Source of the DNA: JABAAE01 sp905480545
GTDB taxonomy: Bacteria; Planctomycetota; Planctomycetia; Pirellulales; Pirellulaceae
DNA: 64,000 nt
Direction of reading: 5' to 3'
Assembly: GCA_943788025.1 (NCBI GenBank)
Contig: CALSOR010000004.1
Span: 744,001-808,000 of the forward strand
Every line of letters starts with the position of its first letter. Positions within the stretch are counted from its first letter, which is position 1. Under the pieces are notes generated by a model. It worked only from the letters and a program-made list of their open reading frames with translations. It did not search any database and was not told where the DNA came from. Below are positions 54,443 through 63,489 of the stretch, in pieces. A program made the translations under genes and the position numbers.

Positions 54443-55282
54443 TCACTTGGGATACGCCGTAATCACCCGATCGCCTTCCAAAACCAAACTTAATTCTTTA
54501 CAGATCGGGTTCTTTTTTTGTTTGCCCTTTTGGCCACCAACGTATCCAATTCTCTTGGAGAAATAGATCGTATAAACCGTTCTATCCCGCTGTTTGGAGG
54601 AGGTCACGTTGTTACTCCCTTTTTTCGCCATTAGATAGGCTTGATCGATTAAAGCCAGAATTTCATCCTGTTTACCGTCGAACACACCATGTATCGGCTT
54701 GCTTAAATCATCCTCAGCGTGCCGCATCACGTGCTTGAGCCGCGTTCCCTCTCGACTTCCACGTCCGTAAATCAAACCCGCCGTTGACTTGAAATCACCG
54801 GACGGAGCCGTCGTTAGTTGACCAAGTTTTGGCTCAGCGGTTGCGCTTCCATTGCTGGATCCTGAACCTCTGGTATTGAAACCACCCGGTATTGGTGGAC
54901 CGCGTGGGGTATTCGATTTTGAGTTCGGCGAACGCGGTTGCGATTTCGAATTGTATGTCTTGCTTGAGGCGTTTTCTTCGGGCGACTGGCCCGCGGAATC
55001 TTCACTCGTACTTTTTTGCGATTTGGAGTTCGAACTGGCTTCATCTTGCCCGCCGGACGTTTTTCTATCGAACTGGTTGTCTAAATCCTCTTTATCATTT
55101 TCCGCAACCTGGTTACCCTCCTCAAACACATCGGGCAACTTCCAACCAAATTGTTGATTCAATATTGGGCGAAGAAAAAGATAACCCAATGCAGCGACCG
55201 TAATCGCCACCACGATTGTAGTCTTCCATTTGGACTCAATTAAACTTGCGTGCGGGTTGTCTGTAGCTGGAGTTTTGTTCAT
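54443..55282 (-). CDS. membrane-anchored protein with possible BECR-type nuclease-like C-terminus
   Basis: The protein has 279 residues: an N-terminal transmembrane helix ('TTIVVAITVAALGYLFL'), a 90-residue Ser/Lys/Asn/Pro linker, then a compact domain from about residue 160. That domain has 'GRGSREGTRLKHVMRHAEDD', 'HGVFDGKQDEILALIDQAYL', 'RTVYTIYFSKRIGYVGGQ' and the terminal 'LVLEGDRVITAYPK'. Conserved His near the start and the 'VITAYP' ending resemble BECR (barnase/EndoU/RelE-like) RNase-fold domains. This is pattern recognition, not an alignment. It is divergent from the sulfatase gene. Confidence 0.6.
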   Translation of the reverse strand: MNKTPATDNPHASLIESKWKTTIVVAITVAALGYLFLRPILNQQFGWKLPDVFEEGNQVAENDKEDLDNQFDRKTSGGQDEASSNSKSQKSTSEDSAGQSPEENASSKTYNSKSQPRSPNSKSNTPRGPPIPGGFNTRGSGSSNGSATAEPKLGQLTTAPSGDFKSTAGLIYGRGSREGTRLKHVMRHAEDDLSKPIHGVFDGKQDEILALIDQAYLMAKKGSNNVTSSKQRDRTVYTIYFSKRIGYVGGQKGKQKKNPICKELSLVLEGDRVITAYPK

Positions 55283-55385
55283 TCACCAAATTCAACAGTG
55301 GTCGATGTTTTGAGCGAAGCTTTCAATTAGAATAACAATGCGACGTTCGCGAGTAAGTAGTTTAACTGATTTGGATTCGCTTGTT

Positions 55386-57566
55386 ATGCAGGATACACTT
55401 CTAAGCCAATTTCACCGTAATCTGTTCAGAACAACTCTAGCGGTTGCGATTTACTGTGTTGGTGCGTTCAACCCTACACTGGTTGCTTTTGCAGAGGACC
55501 AACGGCCCAACATTATCGTGATAATGGCGGACGACATGGGTTTTTCGGACATCGGTCCATACGGTGGTGAAATACACACGCCGGCCCTTGATGAACTTGC
55601 CCAAAACGGCGTTCGCTTCACACAATTCTACAATACGGCTCGCTGTTGCCCGACACGCGCCTCATTGCTTTCTGGTTTGTACCCCCACCAAGCGGGTGTA
55701 GGCTGGATGATGTCTGACAACGGACATGATGGTTATCGAGGCGAATTAAGCCGAGACTGCGTGACAATCGCCGAGGCATTAAAGCCAGCGGGCTACTCGA
55801 CTTATATGAGTGGCAAGTGGCACATCACGAAAGATGTTCGCCCTGACGGTGACAAATCAAATTGGCCTCGGCAACGTGGCTTTGACAGATTCTTCGGTAC
55901 GATTCATGGAGCCGGAAGTTTCTTTGACCCCAACAGCCTAACGTCGGACAACACGCAAATCGCTCCCAAGGAGGATTTTTACTACACAGATGCGATCAGT
56001 GATCATGCTGTCAAATTTATCAAAGAGCATGACAAATCAGACCCCTACTTTATGTACGTGGCCTACACTGCACCCCATTGGCCGATGCACGCACGCCCCG
56101 AAGATATCGAACGCTACAGCGGTCGCTACGATACTGGTTGGGATGCCTTGCGTGGCGAACGATTTTCTCGCCAAAAAAAGATGGGGCTGATCGACAAAAG
56201 CTGGAAACTTACCGAACGAGATAGCGGTGTACCCGTCTGGCCAGAAGAAAAAAACAAGCCGTGGAACATTCGCCGAATGGAAGTTTACGCCGCGATGGTT
56301 GATCGAATGGATTTCGGGATTGGAAGAATCGTTGAGTCGTTAAAAGCAAAAAAACAACTTGATAATACGTTAATCCTTTTTCTCGCCGACAATGGTGGAT
56401 GTGCGGAAGAGTATGGCAGCAATGGGCCGGTCAAACCCAGTCGTGAACAGGCAGCGAAAATCAAAGCCATGGCCGATGGCGAATTGCAAACCCGGATGCA
56501 ACCGCTCATTACCCGCGATGGTAAACCGGTTATGACCGGTTATGGCGTCATGCCCGGAGCAGCGGATACTTATATTGCATATGGGAAAGGTTGGGCCAAC
56601 GCTTCAAACACACCTTTTAGGATGTACAAACATTGGGTTCATGAAGGCGGTATTTCATCGCCACTCATCGCTCATTGGCCAAAAAACATCAAACGCAAAG
56701 GAGAATTTGAACGGCAACCGTCGCACTTGATCGATATTATGGCAACCTGCGTTGACGTCTCCCAAGCCAAATACCCTACGGAATTTGACGGCAACAAAAT
56801 CACGCCGCTTGAGGGAGTAAGCCTTGTTCCCGCGTTCGCCGGAAAAGACGTTGGCCGCGAAGATTTAATTTACTGGGAACACGAAGGCAACCGCGCGGTT
56901 CGCGATGGCAAATGGAAATTAGTTGCTAAATCTTCCGCGTCTTGGGAACTGTATGACATTGAAAAAGATCGCACCGAAACCAATAACCTTGCTGCAACAA
57001 TGCCAGAAAAGGCAGAGAATTTGGCTGCGAAATGGGAAGCATGGGCCAAGCGTGCCGACGTCTACCCGCTCACGCCTTATAACAACCGGTCGTCAAAAGG
57101 CCTCTCCAAGAAGAAAAAGTTTCAATTAAAAACAGGTACGGATTTGCCAAAAGAAAAATCGCCGGTGATTAACGGCAAGTCCTTTACCATCAAGGGAAAC
57201 ATCGATGTAACGAGCAACGATGGAGTGATCATTGCCCAAGGCGGAACGGCACATGGTTTTTCGATTTACTTGAAAGACCGCAAACTGCAATTCGCATCCC
57301 GAATTGATGGCAAAATCGAAGTCCTTTCCGCCAAGATCGCGGTACCCAAGGGTGAATTCAGTTTCGAATTTGCATACACAAAGGACGGAAAAGTCTCAGC
57401 TTCGATTGATGGCTCGGATCATTTATCCGGAAAAGTGTCCAGTAGTTTATCGCAAATGCCACAAGATGGATTGCAAGTCGGCTCAGACAAGAACGGTGCC
57501 GTAGGAAACTACAGTGCTCCACATGAATTAACAATGAAGGGCACGCTGGTTGTAGAAATTCAATAG
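55386..57566 (+). CDS. arylsulfatase (class A, formylglycine type)
   Basis: Hydrolyses sulfate esters, probably of polysaccharides. The N-terminus is a signal peptide ('RTTLAVAIYCVGAFNPTLVAFA'). The alkaline-phosphatase-fold domain has 'NIIVIMADDMGFSDIG' (metal-binding Asp pair), the sulfatase motif 'CCPTRASLLSG' where the first Cys of C-x-P-x-R becomes formylglycine, 'MSGKWH' and 'LADNGGCAEEYG'. Residues from about 610 to the end are an added beta-sandwich-like domain ('FSIYLKDRKLQFASRIDGK'), possibly carbohydrate-binding. I used ATG 55386 (weak GGATTCG ahead); ATG 55338 is also in frame. Sulfatases are a hallmark of planctomycetes. Confidence 0.92.
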   Translation: MQDTLLSQFHRNLFRTTLAVAIYCVGAFNPTLVAFAEDQRPNIIVIMADDMGFSDIGPYGGEIHTPALDELAQNGVRFTQFYNTARCCPTRASLLSGLYPHQAGVGWMMSDNGHDGYRGELSRDCVTIAEALKPAGYSTYMSGKWHITKDVRPDGDKSNWPRQRGFDRFFGTIHGAGSFFDPNSLTSDNTQIAPKEDFYYTDAISDHAVKFIKEHDKSDPYFMYVAYTAPHWPMHARPEDIERYSGRYDTGWDALRGERFSRQKKMGLIDKSWKLTERDSGVPVWPEEKNKPWNIRRMEVYAAMVDRMDFGIGRIVESLKAKKQLDNTLILFLADNGGCAEEYGSNGPVKPSREQAAKIKAMADGELQTRMQPLITRDGKPVMTGYGVMPGAADTYIAYGKGWANASNTPFRMYKHWVHEGGISSPLIAHWPKNIKRKGEFERQPSHLIDIMATCVDVSQAKYPTEFDGNKITPLEGVSLVPAFAGKDVGREDLIYWEHEGNRAVRDGKWKLVAKSSASWELYDIEKDRTETNNLAATMPEKAENLAAKWEAWAKRADVYPLTPYNNRSSKGLSKKKKFQLKTGTDLPKEKSPVINGKSFTIKGNIDVTSNDGVIIAQGGTAHGFSIYLKDRKLQFASRIDGKIEVLSAKIAVPKGEFSFEFAYTKDGKVSASIDGSDHLSGKVSSSLSQMPQDGLQVGSDKNGAVGNYSAPHELTMKGTLVVEIQ

Positions 57567-57659
57567 CCTATTTTCAGGATGTCAACCTTTTCTTCACCGA
57601 TGAGAAACTGTGCTCTCGAGGCATTATTGTTTTCGGAGATCCAAACGATTTGATGATGA

Positions 57660-58068
57660 CTCTTAACCTTGAACGCGGTTGCGTCGCCACGACAACGGCC
57701 AGACCACAAAGGACTGGATCGACCGCGGAGGGGGTGTTAGCGAATCAACAGCGGGCATGGGGCCCCAATTCCCCACCGACTCACACCGCGATGACCCTTG
57801 GCTAAATCTTTGGACATTGTTGCATAGGCATCGTATGCACAAAAATCCTCAAACGGTATACCGATAGCGACCATTGTAGATTCGTTGAAAAACGGTTGGC
57901 ATTTCGCGGGTGATGGGTGGCTACCACATTCAGGCCGACAACATCGCAGGTTTAAAATTGGGTCGCGACGTTGCAAAGTTCATTTGGCCAGAGATTCAAA
58001 AGTACTTTGATGGAACAGCCCAGTCCAAACACGCGAAATCGCACGAGCACAAGAAAACCGGCATATGA
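57660..58068 (+). pseudogene. remnant of an unidentified gene
   Basis: The last frame, ATG 57913 to the stop at 58066-58068, reads 'MGGYHIQADNIAGLKLGRDV' then 'AKFIWPEIQKYFDGT' and looks like the C-terminal end of a larger protein. Upstream from 57660, conserved-looking peptides occur in different frames with stops between them ('ASYAQKSSNGIPIATIVDS'). No start-to-end gene exists. I take it as a degraded gene 3' end that retained its terminator. The parent family was not recognised. Confidence 0.45.
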
Positions 58069-58082
58069 AAACCGGCATATAA
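58054..58082. repeat. 14-bp tandem duplication
   Basis: GAAAACCGGCATAT is repeated twice in succession, ending the remnant's frame. A second set, ATGTTCGATGTTTA twice, lies at about 58146-58175. Confidence 0.8.
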
Positions 58083-58100
58083 ACCCCGCAGACCAAACAC

Positions 58101-58144
58101 CATCAGTGGCAAAGGGTTACGAACCTGATTGCCACTGATGTTTT
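58101..58144 (+). terminator. hairpin terminator of the gene remnant
   Basis: A perfect 12-base inverted repeat (CATCAGTGGCAA at 58101-58112, TTGCCACTGATG at 58129-58140) is followed by TTTT. It lies on the plus strand after the remnant at 57660-58068, just before the 3' end of the minus-strand sigma54 activator gene. Confidence 0.75.
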
Positions 58145-58182
58145 ATGTTCGATGTTTAATGTTCGATGTTTAATGCTTGATG

Positions 58183-60024
58183 TTATCTCTCGATCCCGTA
58201 TTCTTCAATTTTGCGATAGACGGTCGCCCGGCCAATCCCAAGTAGTTTGGCCGCGTTAGGGACGCTATTGTTGCTTCTCGATAGCGCTTCCTTGATGAGT
58301 TTTCTCTCCCAAAAATCGATCCGCAATGACTCGAGCTGCGTCGAACCCACATCACGCAGGCCAAGATCCGACGGCCGAATCGAGCTACCTTCCGCCATAA
58401 CCACAGCACTGTCGATTACATTTCGCAATTGCCGCACATTACCCGGCCACGAATAACCCACCAAAATATCTTTCGCCGATTCGCTTAACTTTAATTTCGT
58501 TCGACCATGCTGAAACCGAAAATGGTCAAAGAAGTGATGGATCAAACGCTCGATGTCCGATCCACGATCCCGCAACGGCGGTATGGTGACTTCAAAAACA
58601 CTTAAACGATAATAAAGATCTTCACGGAAGCGTTTCTCCGCGACAAACTCACTTAGGTCACGATTGGTCGCGCAAATGACGCGGACATCAACGTCGACTT
58701 CCTTGGTGCCACCCACGGGCAAGAACGGGTGCCCCTCCAAGATCCGCAGGAGTTTTGCCTGTCCTTCGAGCGTCAACTCACCGACTTCATCTAAAAACAA
58801 TGTCCCCGAATCAGCTTGTTGAAACCAACCAGCATGGTCTGAGTCCGCACTTGTGAACGAGCCTTTTTTGTGTCCAAACAATTGGCTTTCCATCAGCTCG
58901 GCTGGGATTGCGGCACAATTCACCGACAACATAGGCCGATCAGCTCGTGGACTACTCTTGTGAAGTGCTCGCGAGACAAGCTCCTTGCCTGCACCACTTT
59001 CACCGCGAACCAAGACGCACCCCGAAGCATTCGCGATACGAGCAATTTTCTTTTTTAAGTCCTGCATCGGCGCACTTTCACCGATCATTTCATCGGTGTC
59101 GGCAACTTTCTGCATTAACCGCTCGTGTTCGTGAACCAACGAAGTGTGCTGACGAGCACGAACCAGTGAGCGAACGACGATCTCGGAAATCGCACGGGCC
59201 ACCAGGTAATCGCTTTCGTTAAATCGGCCCTCTTGCAGATAAAGATGGACCGCACCCAGCGTTTTTTCATGATAAACCAGGGGAACACAAATCGAATCGG
59301 CAAACTCACCAACATCATTCACGTTTTTGTGATGATGATCCATGCGGACGGCACGCTGCCCTTCCGATACGATTCTTGTAAGCGATTCGGAAAGCTCAAT
59401 TTGATTTGCGGCTGATTCAGGCACTACAATTTTCGGCGTCAGATGGCCATCTTCCTTTAGCCACATGAAACCGGCCACCGAAGCGTTGGTTCGTTCTTTG
59501 AGCTGACGCAGTGCCACATAAACAACATCGTCCGGATCGTCGATGCTTAACAGCCGAAGGCTTAACTGAAAGACAAACGAAACCGCTTCCGTAGATTCCT
59601 GTTGTTTTAGAATGGCAAGCGCGATGTCCCCAGTATCCGAAGGGCGAACCTGTTCTTCAAAGACAACCGTATTATGGGCACTCGACTCTTCCGAGATGGG
59701 AGCCTGAACATCGGTCTGCTCTTGCTCTTCGCAAAACTCAAAACAAGTTTCACCTATTCGGAGCGTTTGACCAAACGACAATTTGCCCCCAGAGACTCGC
59801 GCCCCGTCAACAAAACATCCATTTCGGCTGTCGTTGTCCCTGACTGTCCAATCCGTACCAACCCGCGAAATCGTCGCGTGGACGCGCGAACATTGCTTGT
59901 CATTCAACTTGACCTGACACTCAAACCCGCGTCCAAGTTGGTTGGCCTTGGTCGGGTCCAAATGGAAACACGCACCAGACTGTGGACCGCTTTGGATTTT
60001 CAGGTACGCGTCGCTCGCGTTCAT
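58183..60024 (-). CDS. FHA-GAF-sigma54 activator (Fis-family HTH)
   Basis: Enhancer-binding activator of sigma54 promoters. The domain order is FHA (residues about 10-100, 'QLGRGFECQVKLNDKQCSRVHA' region), GAF-like (about 140-300), and AAA+ ('VLVRGESGAGKELVSRALH', Walker B 'GTLFLDEVGELTLEGQ', 'RFREDLYYRLSVFEVTIPPL'). A Fis-type HTH ends the protein ('NNSVPNAAKLLGIGRATVYR'). The sigma54-contacting loop, normally GAFTGA, reads GSFTSA. I took ATG 60024 ('MNASDAYLKIQSG') over the more upstream ATG. The input is presumably a phosphopeptide through the FHA domain; target genes are unknown. Confidence 0.9.
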   Translation of the reverse strand: MNASDAYLKIQSGPQSGACFHLDPTKANQLGRGFECQVKLNDKQCSRVHATISRVGTDWTVRDNDSRNGCFVDGARVSGGKLSFGQTLRIGETCFEFCEEQEQTDVQAPISEESSAHNTVVFEEQVRPSDTGDIALAILKQQESTEAVSFVFQLSLRLLSIDDPDDVVYVALRQLKERTNASVAGFMWLKEDGHLTPKIVVPESAANQIELSESLTRIVSEGQRAVRMDHHHKNVNDVGEFADSICVPLVYHEKTLGAVHLYLQEGRFNESDYLVARAISEIVVRSLVRARQHTSLVHEHERLMQKVADTDEMIGESAPMQDLKKKIARIANASGCVLVRGESGAGKELVSRALHKSSPRADRPMLSVNCAAIPAELMESQLFGHKKGSFTSADSDHAGWFQQADSGTLFLDEVGELTLEGQAKLLRILEGHPFLPVGGTKEVDVDVRVICATNRDLSEFVAEKRFREDLYYRLSVFEVTIPPLRDRGSDIERLIHHFFDHFRFQHGRTKLKLSESAKDILVGYSWPGNVRQLRNVIDSAVVMAEGSSIRPSDLGLRDVGSTQLESLRIDFWERKLIKEALSRSNNSVPNAAKLLGIGRATVYRKIEEYGIER

Positions 60025-60444
60025 TTGTTTTGAATGGGTCACGCTCTAAATATAAATGACGCAACCGAATGTCCGGCATTTATCTTGAACTGTATGATAC
60101 GGTAGGGACGAGTAGACTGGCTCGTTCGGAAAAAATTAAACCAGGGAATTTGCCGCGAAACGCATTCCCCGCAACAGCCATTGTTTCGAAATCGCAAGCA
60201 TTCCGGTGAGATGACAGGTGCGATTTAATGCTGCCCAAAAAGCTATCGTTCCGGGCATTCATTTGAAACTTACGGAATCGATACAAAAAACTGTCGCACA
60301 AAAAAACGACGCTGAATCGAAGTATAAACGCAAATCATTGAAATGTCGACCTTGCCTTGAATATCCCGTCGGTTTAACATTTTAAGGTTCGCCCAAAAAC
60401 ATTGCTGGGCGTCCATTTATTTCTTTAACGCCAGAAAAGTGATT
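60025..60444. other. divergent intergenic region
   Basis: About 420 bases between the sigma54 activator and the tail-specific protease genes. A TTGCCT/TAACAT pair with 17-base spacing (60352-60380) is a plausible promoter for the protease. Nothing else was recognised. Confidence 0.45.
60352..60380 (+). promoter_or_regulatory. possible promoter of the tail-specific protease gene
   Basis: TTGCCT (60352-60357) and TAACAT (60375-60380) are separated by 17 bases and lie about 65 bases upstream of ATG 60445. Both boxes are partial matches to sigma70 consensus. Confidence 0.35.
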
Positions 60445-62544
60445 ATGCAAAAATTTCGCCGTAGCGGATTTCGCCTTCGATATCCAAGCTCTGTTTTACT
60501 GTTGGCCGTTTGCCTACTCTCTGCGTTCTCAAGCAACACTTTTCTAAATCACGCGAGTGCAAGCGAAGAGCTGAAGCCATCCGCTCTTGAAAAGCAACTT
60601 TCGGTCATCATTTCTCAAATGGTCAACGGAGAAGACGGTCAGCATTTGCTGCGTCGCCCACTTGATGGCGAGATTTCTCGAAGAGCCATGAAGCAGTATC
60701 TCGATGGCCTCGATCCATGGAAACTTTATTTTTACCAAAGCGACTACGACGAATTTACACAGCAGGAAGATTCGCTTGGGGAGATGCTTAAAAAAGGCAA
60801 ATTAGATTTTGCTTTCAAAGTATACAACCGTTTTCTGCAGCGAATCGATGAGCGAGTGGAGATGGCCAACGAATGGATCGATTCTGACCTGGATTTCACT
60901 ATAGACGAATCCATGAACACGGATCAGGAAAGCATCAACTACCCCAAAGATGCTGCAGAGGCAAAAGAACGATGGCGTAAACGCATTAAATACAGCCTCC
61001 TCGTTTTGAAAAGCACGAAGGTAGAAGGTGATGCTGCGAAAGATAAACTTCGCCGTCGCTACAAATCATTCAAAACGCGAATGAGTCAGTTAAAATCGGA
61101 TCGTGTTTTGGAAATGTTTGCCAATGCAATCACGACTTCGTTTGATCCACATACGTCTTATTTTTCAAAGACAACGTACGATAACTTCTTGATTCAAATG
61201 GCCTTGAATCTGGAAGGCATCGGCGCTTCGCTTCAATCTGAAGATGGCGTGACGGTCATCAAACGAATTGTGCCGGGTGGTGCAGCGGATAAAGAAGGCA
61301 GCCTGAAAGTTGAAGATCGCGTCGTTAGTGTCGGTCAGAGCACCGACGATGACGCCGAGATGATCGACGTCATCGACATGAACCTTGACGACGTAGTGAA
61401 GATGATTCGAGGAAAAGCGGGCACCGTCGTTCGGCTTGGAATCATGCCTCAAGGTGAAAACGAAATCAAAGTCTACAAAATCACACGAGAACGAATTGAG
61501 TTAAAAGACAGCGAGGCGCAAGGTGTTGTATTTGAACAAGGTACCAAGCCAGATGGAAAGCCATTCAAACTGGGTGTGATCGATCTACCCAGTTTCTACA
61601 TCGACCTGGATGCGGCTCAAAAAGGAGACATTAACTACAAAAGTGCCACGAAAGACATTCGGAAACTGATTGGCACCTTCCGAGAAAAAGGGGTCGATGG
61701 TGTCGTTCTCGATTTGCGTCGTAACGGCGGCGGAAGCCTGGCGGAAGCCATTGGATGCACGGGACTTTTCATTGATCGCGGTCCAGTTGTGCAAATCAAG
61801 GGACCGTTTGGTAACGTCAGCGCTTACAACGACCGCTCACGCGGGATGGCATGGGACGGACCGCTGGTCGTGATTACGAGTCAATTCAGCGCAAGTGCGA
61901 GCGAGATTTTGGCGGGAGCGGTTCAGGATTACAAACGTGGACTGGTTGTCGGTGACAAAGCAACCCACGGAAAAGGCACGGTTCAATCCCTAGTCAACCT
62001 TTGGGAACAATTCAATCCCGGAATCAACAATCCGAACCCACCAACTGACTGGGGCGCACTGAAAATCACGCAGAGCCAATTCTATCGACCGGGTGGCGAC
62101 AGTACCCAAAAGAAAGGGGTCGAAGCAGATATCGTATTGCCGTCTTTTTCGGATCATATGGATGTCGGAGAAAAAGATCTCGACTTTGCAATCGAATTTG
62201 ACAAGGTCAAAGCCGCTCCATTTGAATTGAACCGTGAAGTTGATGCGAACGTCATTTCCGAATTACGCACAAAATCAAACTCGCGAATCGCAAAGTCGAG
62301 TGACTTTAAAAAGCTGGAAACAAACATTCAAAAATACTTGAAGGAGAAAGACAAGAGCACGGTAACGTTGAATGAGGAAAAGTTTTTCGCCCGTGAACTT
62401 GATGCCGAAAAAGAGGACGAAAAGACACTCTTGGAGCAGGTCAACGGTGACCAGAAAATCCGCCGCGACTTCTACTTAAATGAAGTGATGGCGATTGCAG
62501 CTGACTACGCCGCGATCCTTAAAAAGACTCAATCGGTCAACTAG
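60445..62544 (+). CDS. prc: carboxy-terminal processing protease (tail-specific, S41A)
   Basis: Periplasmic serine/Lys-dyad protease of the Prc type, about 700 residues. A signal peptide covers about residues 10-35. An N-terminal helical domain is followed by a PDZ ('LEGIGASLQSEDGVTVIKRIV') and the protease core 'VDGVVLDLRRNGGGSLAEAIG', the nucleophile block 'SQFSASASEILAGAV' and the Lys block 'GDKATHGKGTVQ'. A C-terminal DUF3340-like helical region follows. The length matches the large Prc form. I used ATG 60445; an in-frame GTG lies at 60439. Confidence 0.93.
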   Translation: MQKFRRSGFRLRYPSSVLLLAVCLLSAFSSNTFLNHASASEELKPSALEKQLSVIISQMVNGEDGQHLLRRPLDGEISRRAMKQYLDGLDPWKLYFYQSDYDEFTQQEDSLGEMLKKGKLDFAFKVYNRFLQRIDERVEMANEWIDSDLDFTIDESMNTDQESINYPKDAAEAKERWRKRIKYSLLVLKSTKVEGDAAKDKLRRRYKSFKTRMSQLKSDRVLEMFANAITTSFDPHTSYFSKTTYDNFLIQMALNLEGIGASLQSEDGVTVIKRIVPGGAADKEGSLKVEDRVVSVGQSTDDDAEMIDVIDMNLDDVVKMIRGKAGTVVRLGIMPQGENEIKVYKITRERIELKDSEAQGVVFEQGTKPDGKPFKLGVIDLPSFYIDLDAAQKGDINYKSATKDIRKLIGTFREKGVDGVVLDLRRNGGGSLAEAIGCTGLFIDRGPVVQIKGPFGNVSAYNDRSRGMAWDGPLVVITSQFSASASEILAGAVQDYKRGLVVGDKATHGKGTVQSLVNLWEQFNPGINNPNPPTDWGALKITQSQFYRPGGDSTQKKGVEADIVLPSFSDHMDVGEKDLDFAIEFDKVKAAPFELNREVDANVISELRTKSNSRIAKSSDFKKLETNIQKYLKEKDKSTVTLNEEKFFARELDAEKEDEKTLLEQVNGDQKIRRDFYLNEVMAIAADYAAILKKTQSVN

Positions 62545-62616
62545 TAGAGCCTTTCGATCGTTAATTCCGGTGCGATATGGTGCCGGTTCCCTCTCTCCTC
62601 TTAACGTCCGATTATC

Positions 62617-63489
62617 ATGCTTCAACTTTCCGTGAATCAGCTAACAACCATGCGTTGGTCAATGGCTGAGGACGCAACATTCTTCGCCGAAAATGGAATC
62701 TCATCGATCGGATTGTCTCGCGATAAGGTTGATGACTTTGGGGTCGAAAAAACCAAGGAGCTTCTCTCCGAGATGGGGATCGGAGTTTCGAGTTACGGGA
62801 CGGTTGGATTTACTTCAGAGGTGGCGGGTCCAAAGCTCGCAGACCAAATCTTCCATGCCAATCAATCGATACAATTAGCGGCTGAACTTTCCGCGAAATG
62901 CCTAATCGTCCACACAGGCGGTACAGGAATGCATTTAAAAAAGAATCGATTTAATCTGGCAAAGCGAGTGATTGATTCAATTCTGCCCGTTGCCGAGGAG
63001 CACGGAATTAAACTGGCGATCGAACCGCTTTTTCGGGATCCTCAGTCTCAGAAAAGTTATTCCCATAACTTTAGCGACAGTTTTGAGTTGGTAGAGAACT
63101 ACTCCTCAACTCACCTTGGATTGAACTTGGATGCCCTTCATGTCGGCAACGACTTATTTAAGTGTCCATCGGAATTAATCGACCGACATGTGTTCCAAAT
63201 TCAGTTGACCGACTATTTCATTCGCAATGGCCGCAGATTCCGATGTAATTTTGGGAACGGAGAGTTGTTGATCAATGATTGGCTACGATTTATAGATGAA
63301 AGCCAAAACGTGACGACGATTGAAATTGAGATGTGGGGCGAAGAGTTTGACTACAGCCCCTACGATGAAACAGTATGCAAATCAGTTCAGATGATCCAGA
63401 ATCTTGCGGGTCGGCATTTGCTTCCCAAAAACCCGAGCGAATCTAAGCCAATTGGAGCTGTAACGCCCGTTGGAATCTACAAAGAATGA
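62617..63489 (+). CDS. sugar phosphate isomerase/epimerase (xylose-isomerase-like TIM barrel)
   Basis: The protein has 290 residues. 'LSVNQLTTMRWSMAEDATFF' at the start and metal-site-type residues, Glu in 'LAIEPLFR', Asp in 'GLNLDALHVG', His in 'HVFQIQLTDY' and Glu in 'TIEIEMWGEEF', define the AP_endonuc_2-type TIM barrel. The substrate is unknown. Its stop codon overlaps the start of the next gene by four bases (ATGA), so the two are translationally coupled; the partner glycosyltransferase suggests a sugar or glycan pathway. Confidence 0.88.
   Translation: MLQLSVNQLTTMRWSMAEDATFFAENGISSIGLSRDKVDDFGVEKTKELLSEMGIGVSSYGTVGFTSEVAGPKLADQIFHANQSIQLAAELSAKCLIVHTGGTGMHLKKNRFNLAKRVIDSILPVAEEHGIKLAIEPLFRDPQSQKSYSHNFSDSFELVENYSSTHLGLNLDALHVGNDLFKCPSELIDRHVFQIQLTDYFIRNGRRFRCNFGNGELLINDWLRFIDESQNVTTIEIEMWGEEFDYSPYDETVCKSVQMIQNLAGRHLLPKNPSESKPIGAVTPVGIYKE

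Noticed and set aside
57737..57976. 79-codon minus-strand ORF in the remnant region
   Set aside because: The plus strand carries the conserved-looking peptide; the minus frame overlaps it antisense and has no family-like pattern.
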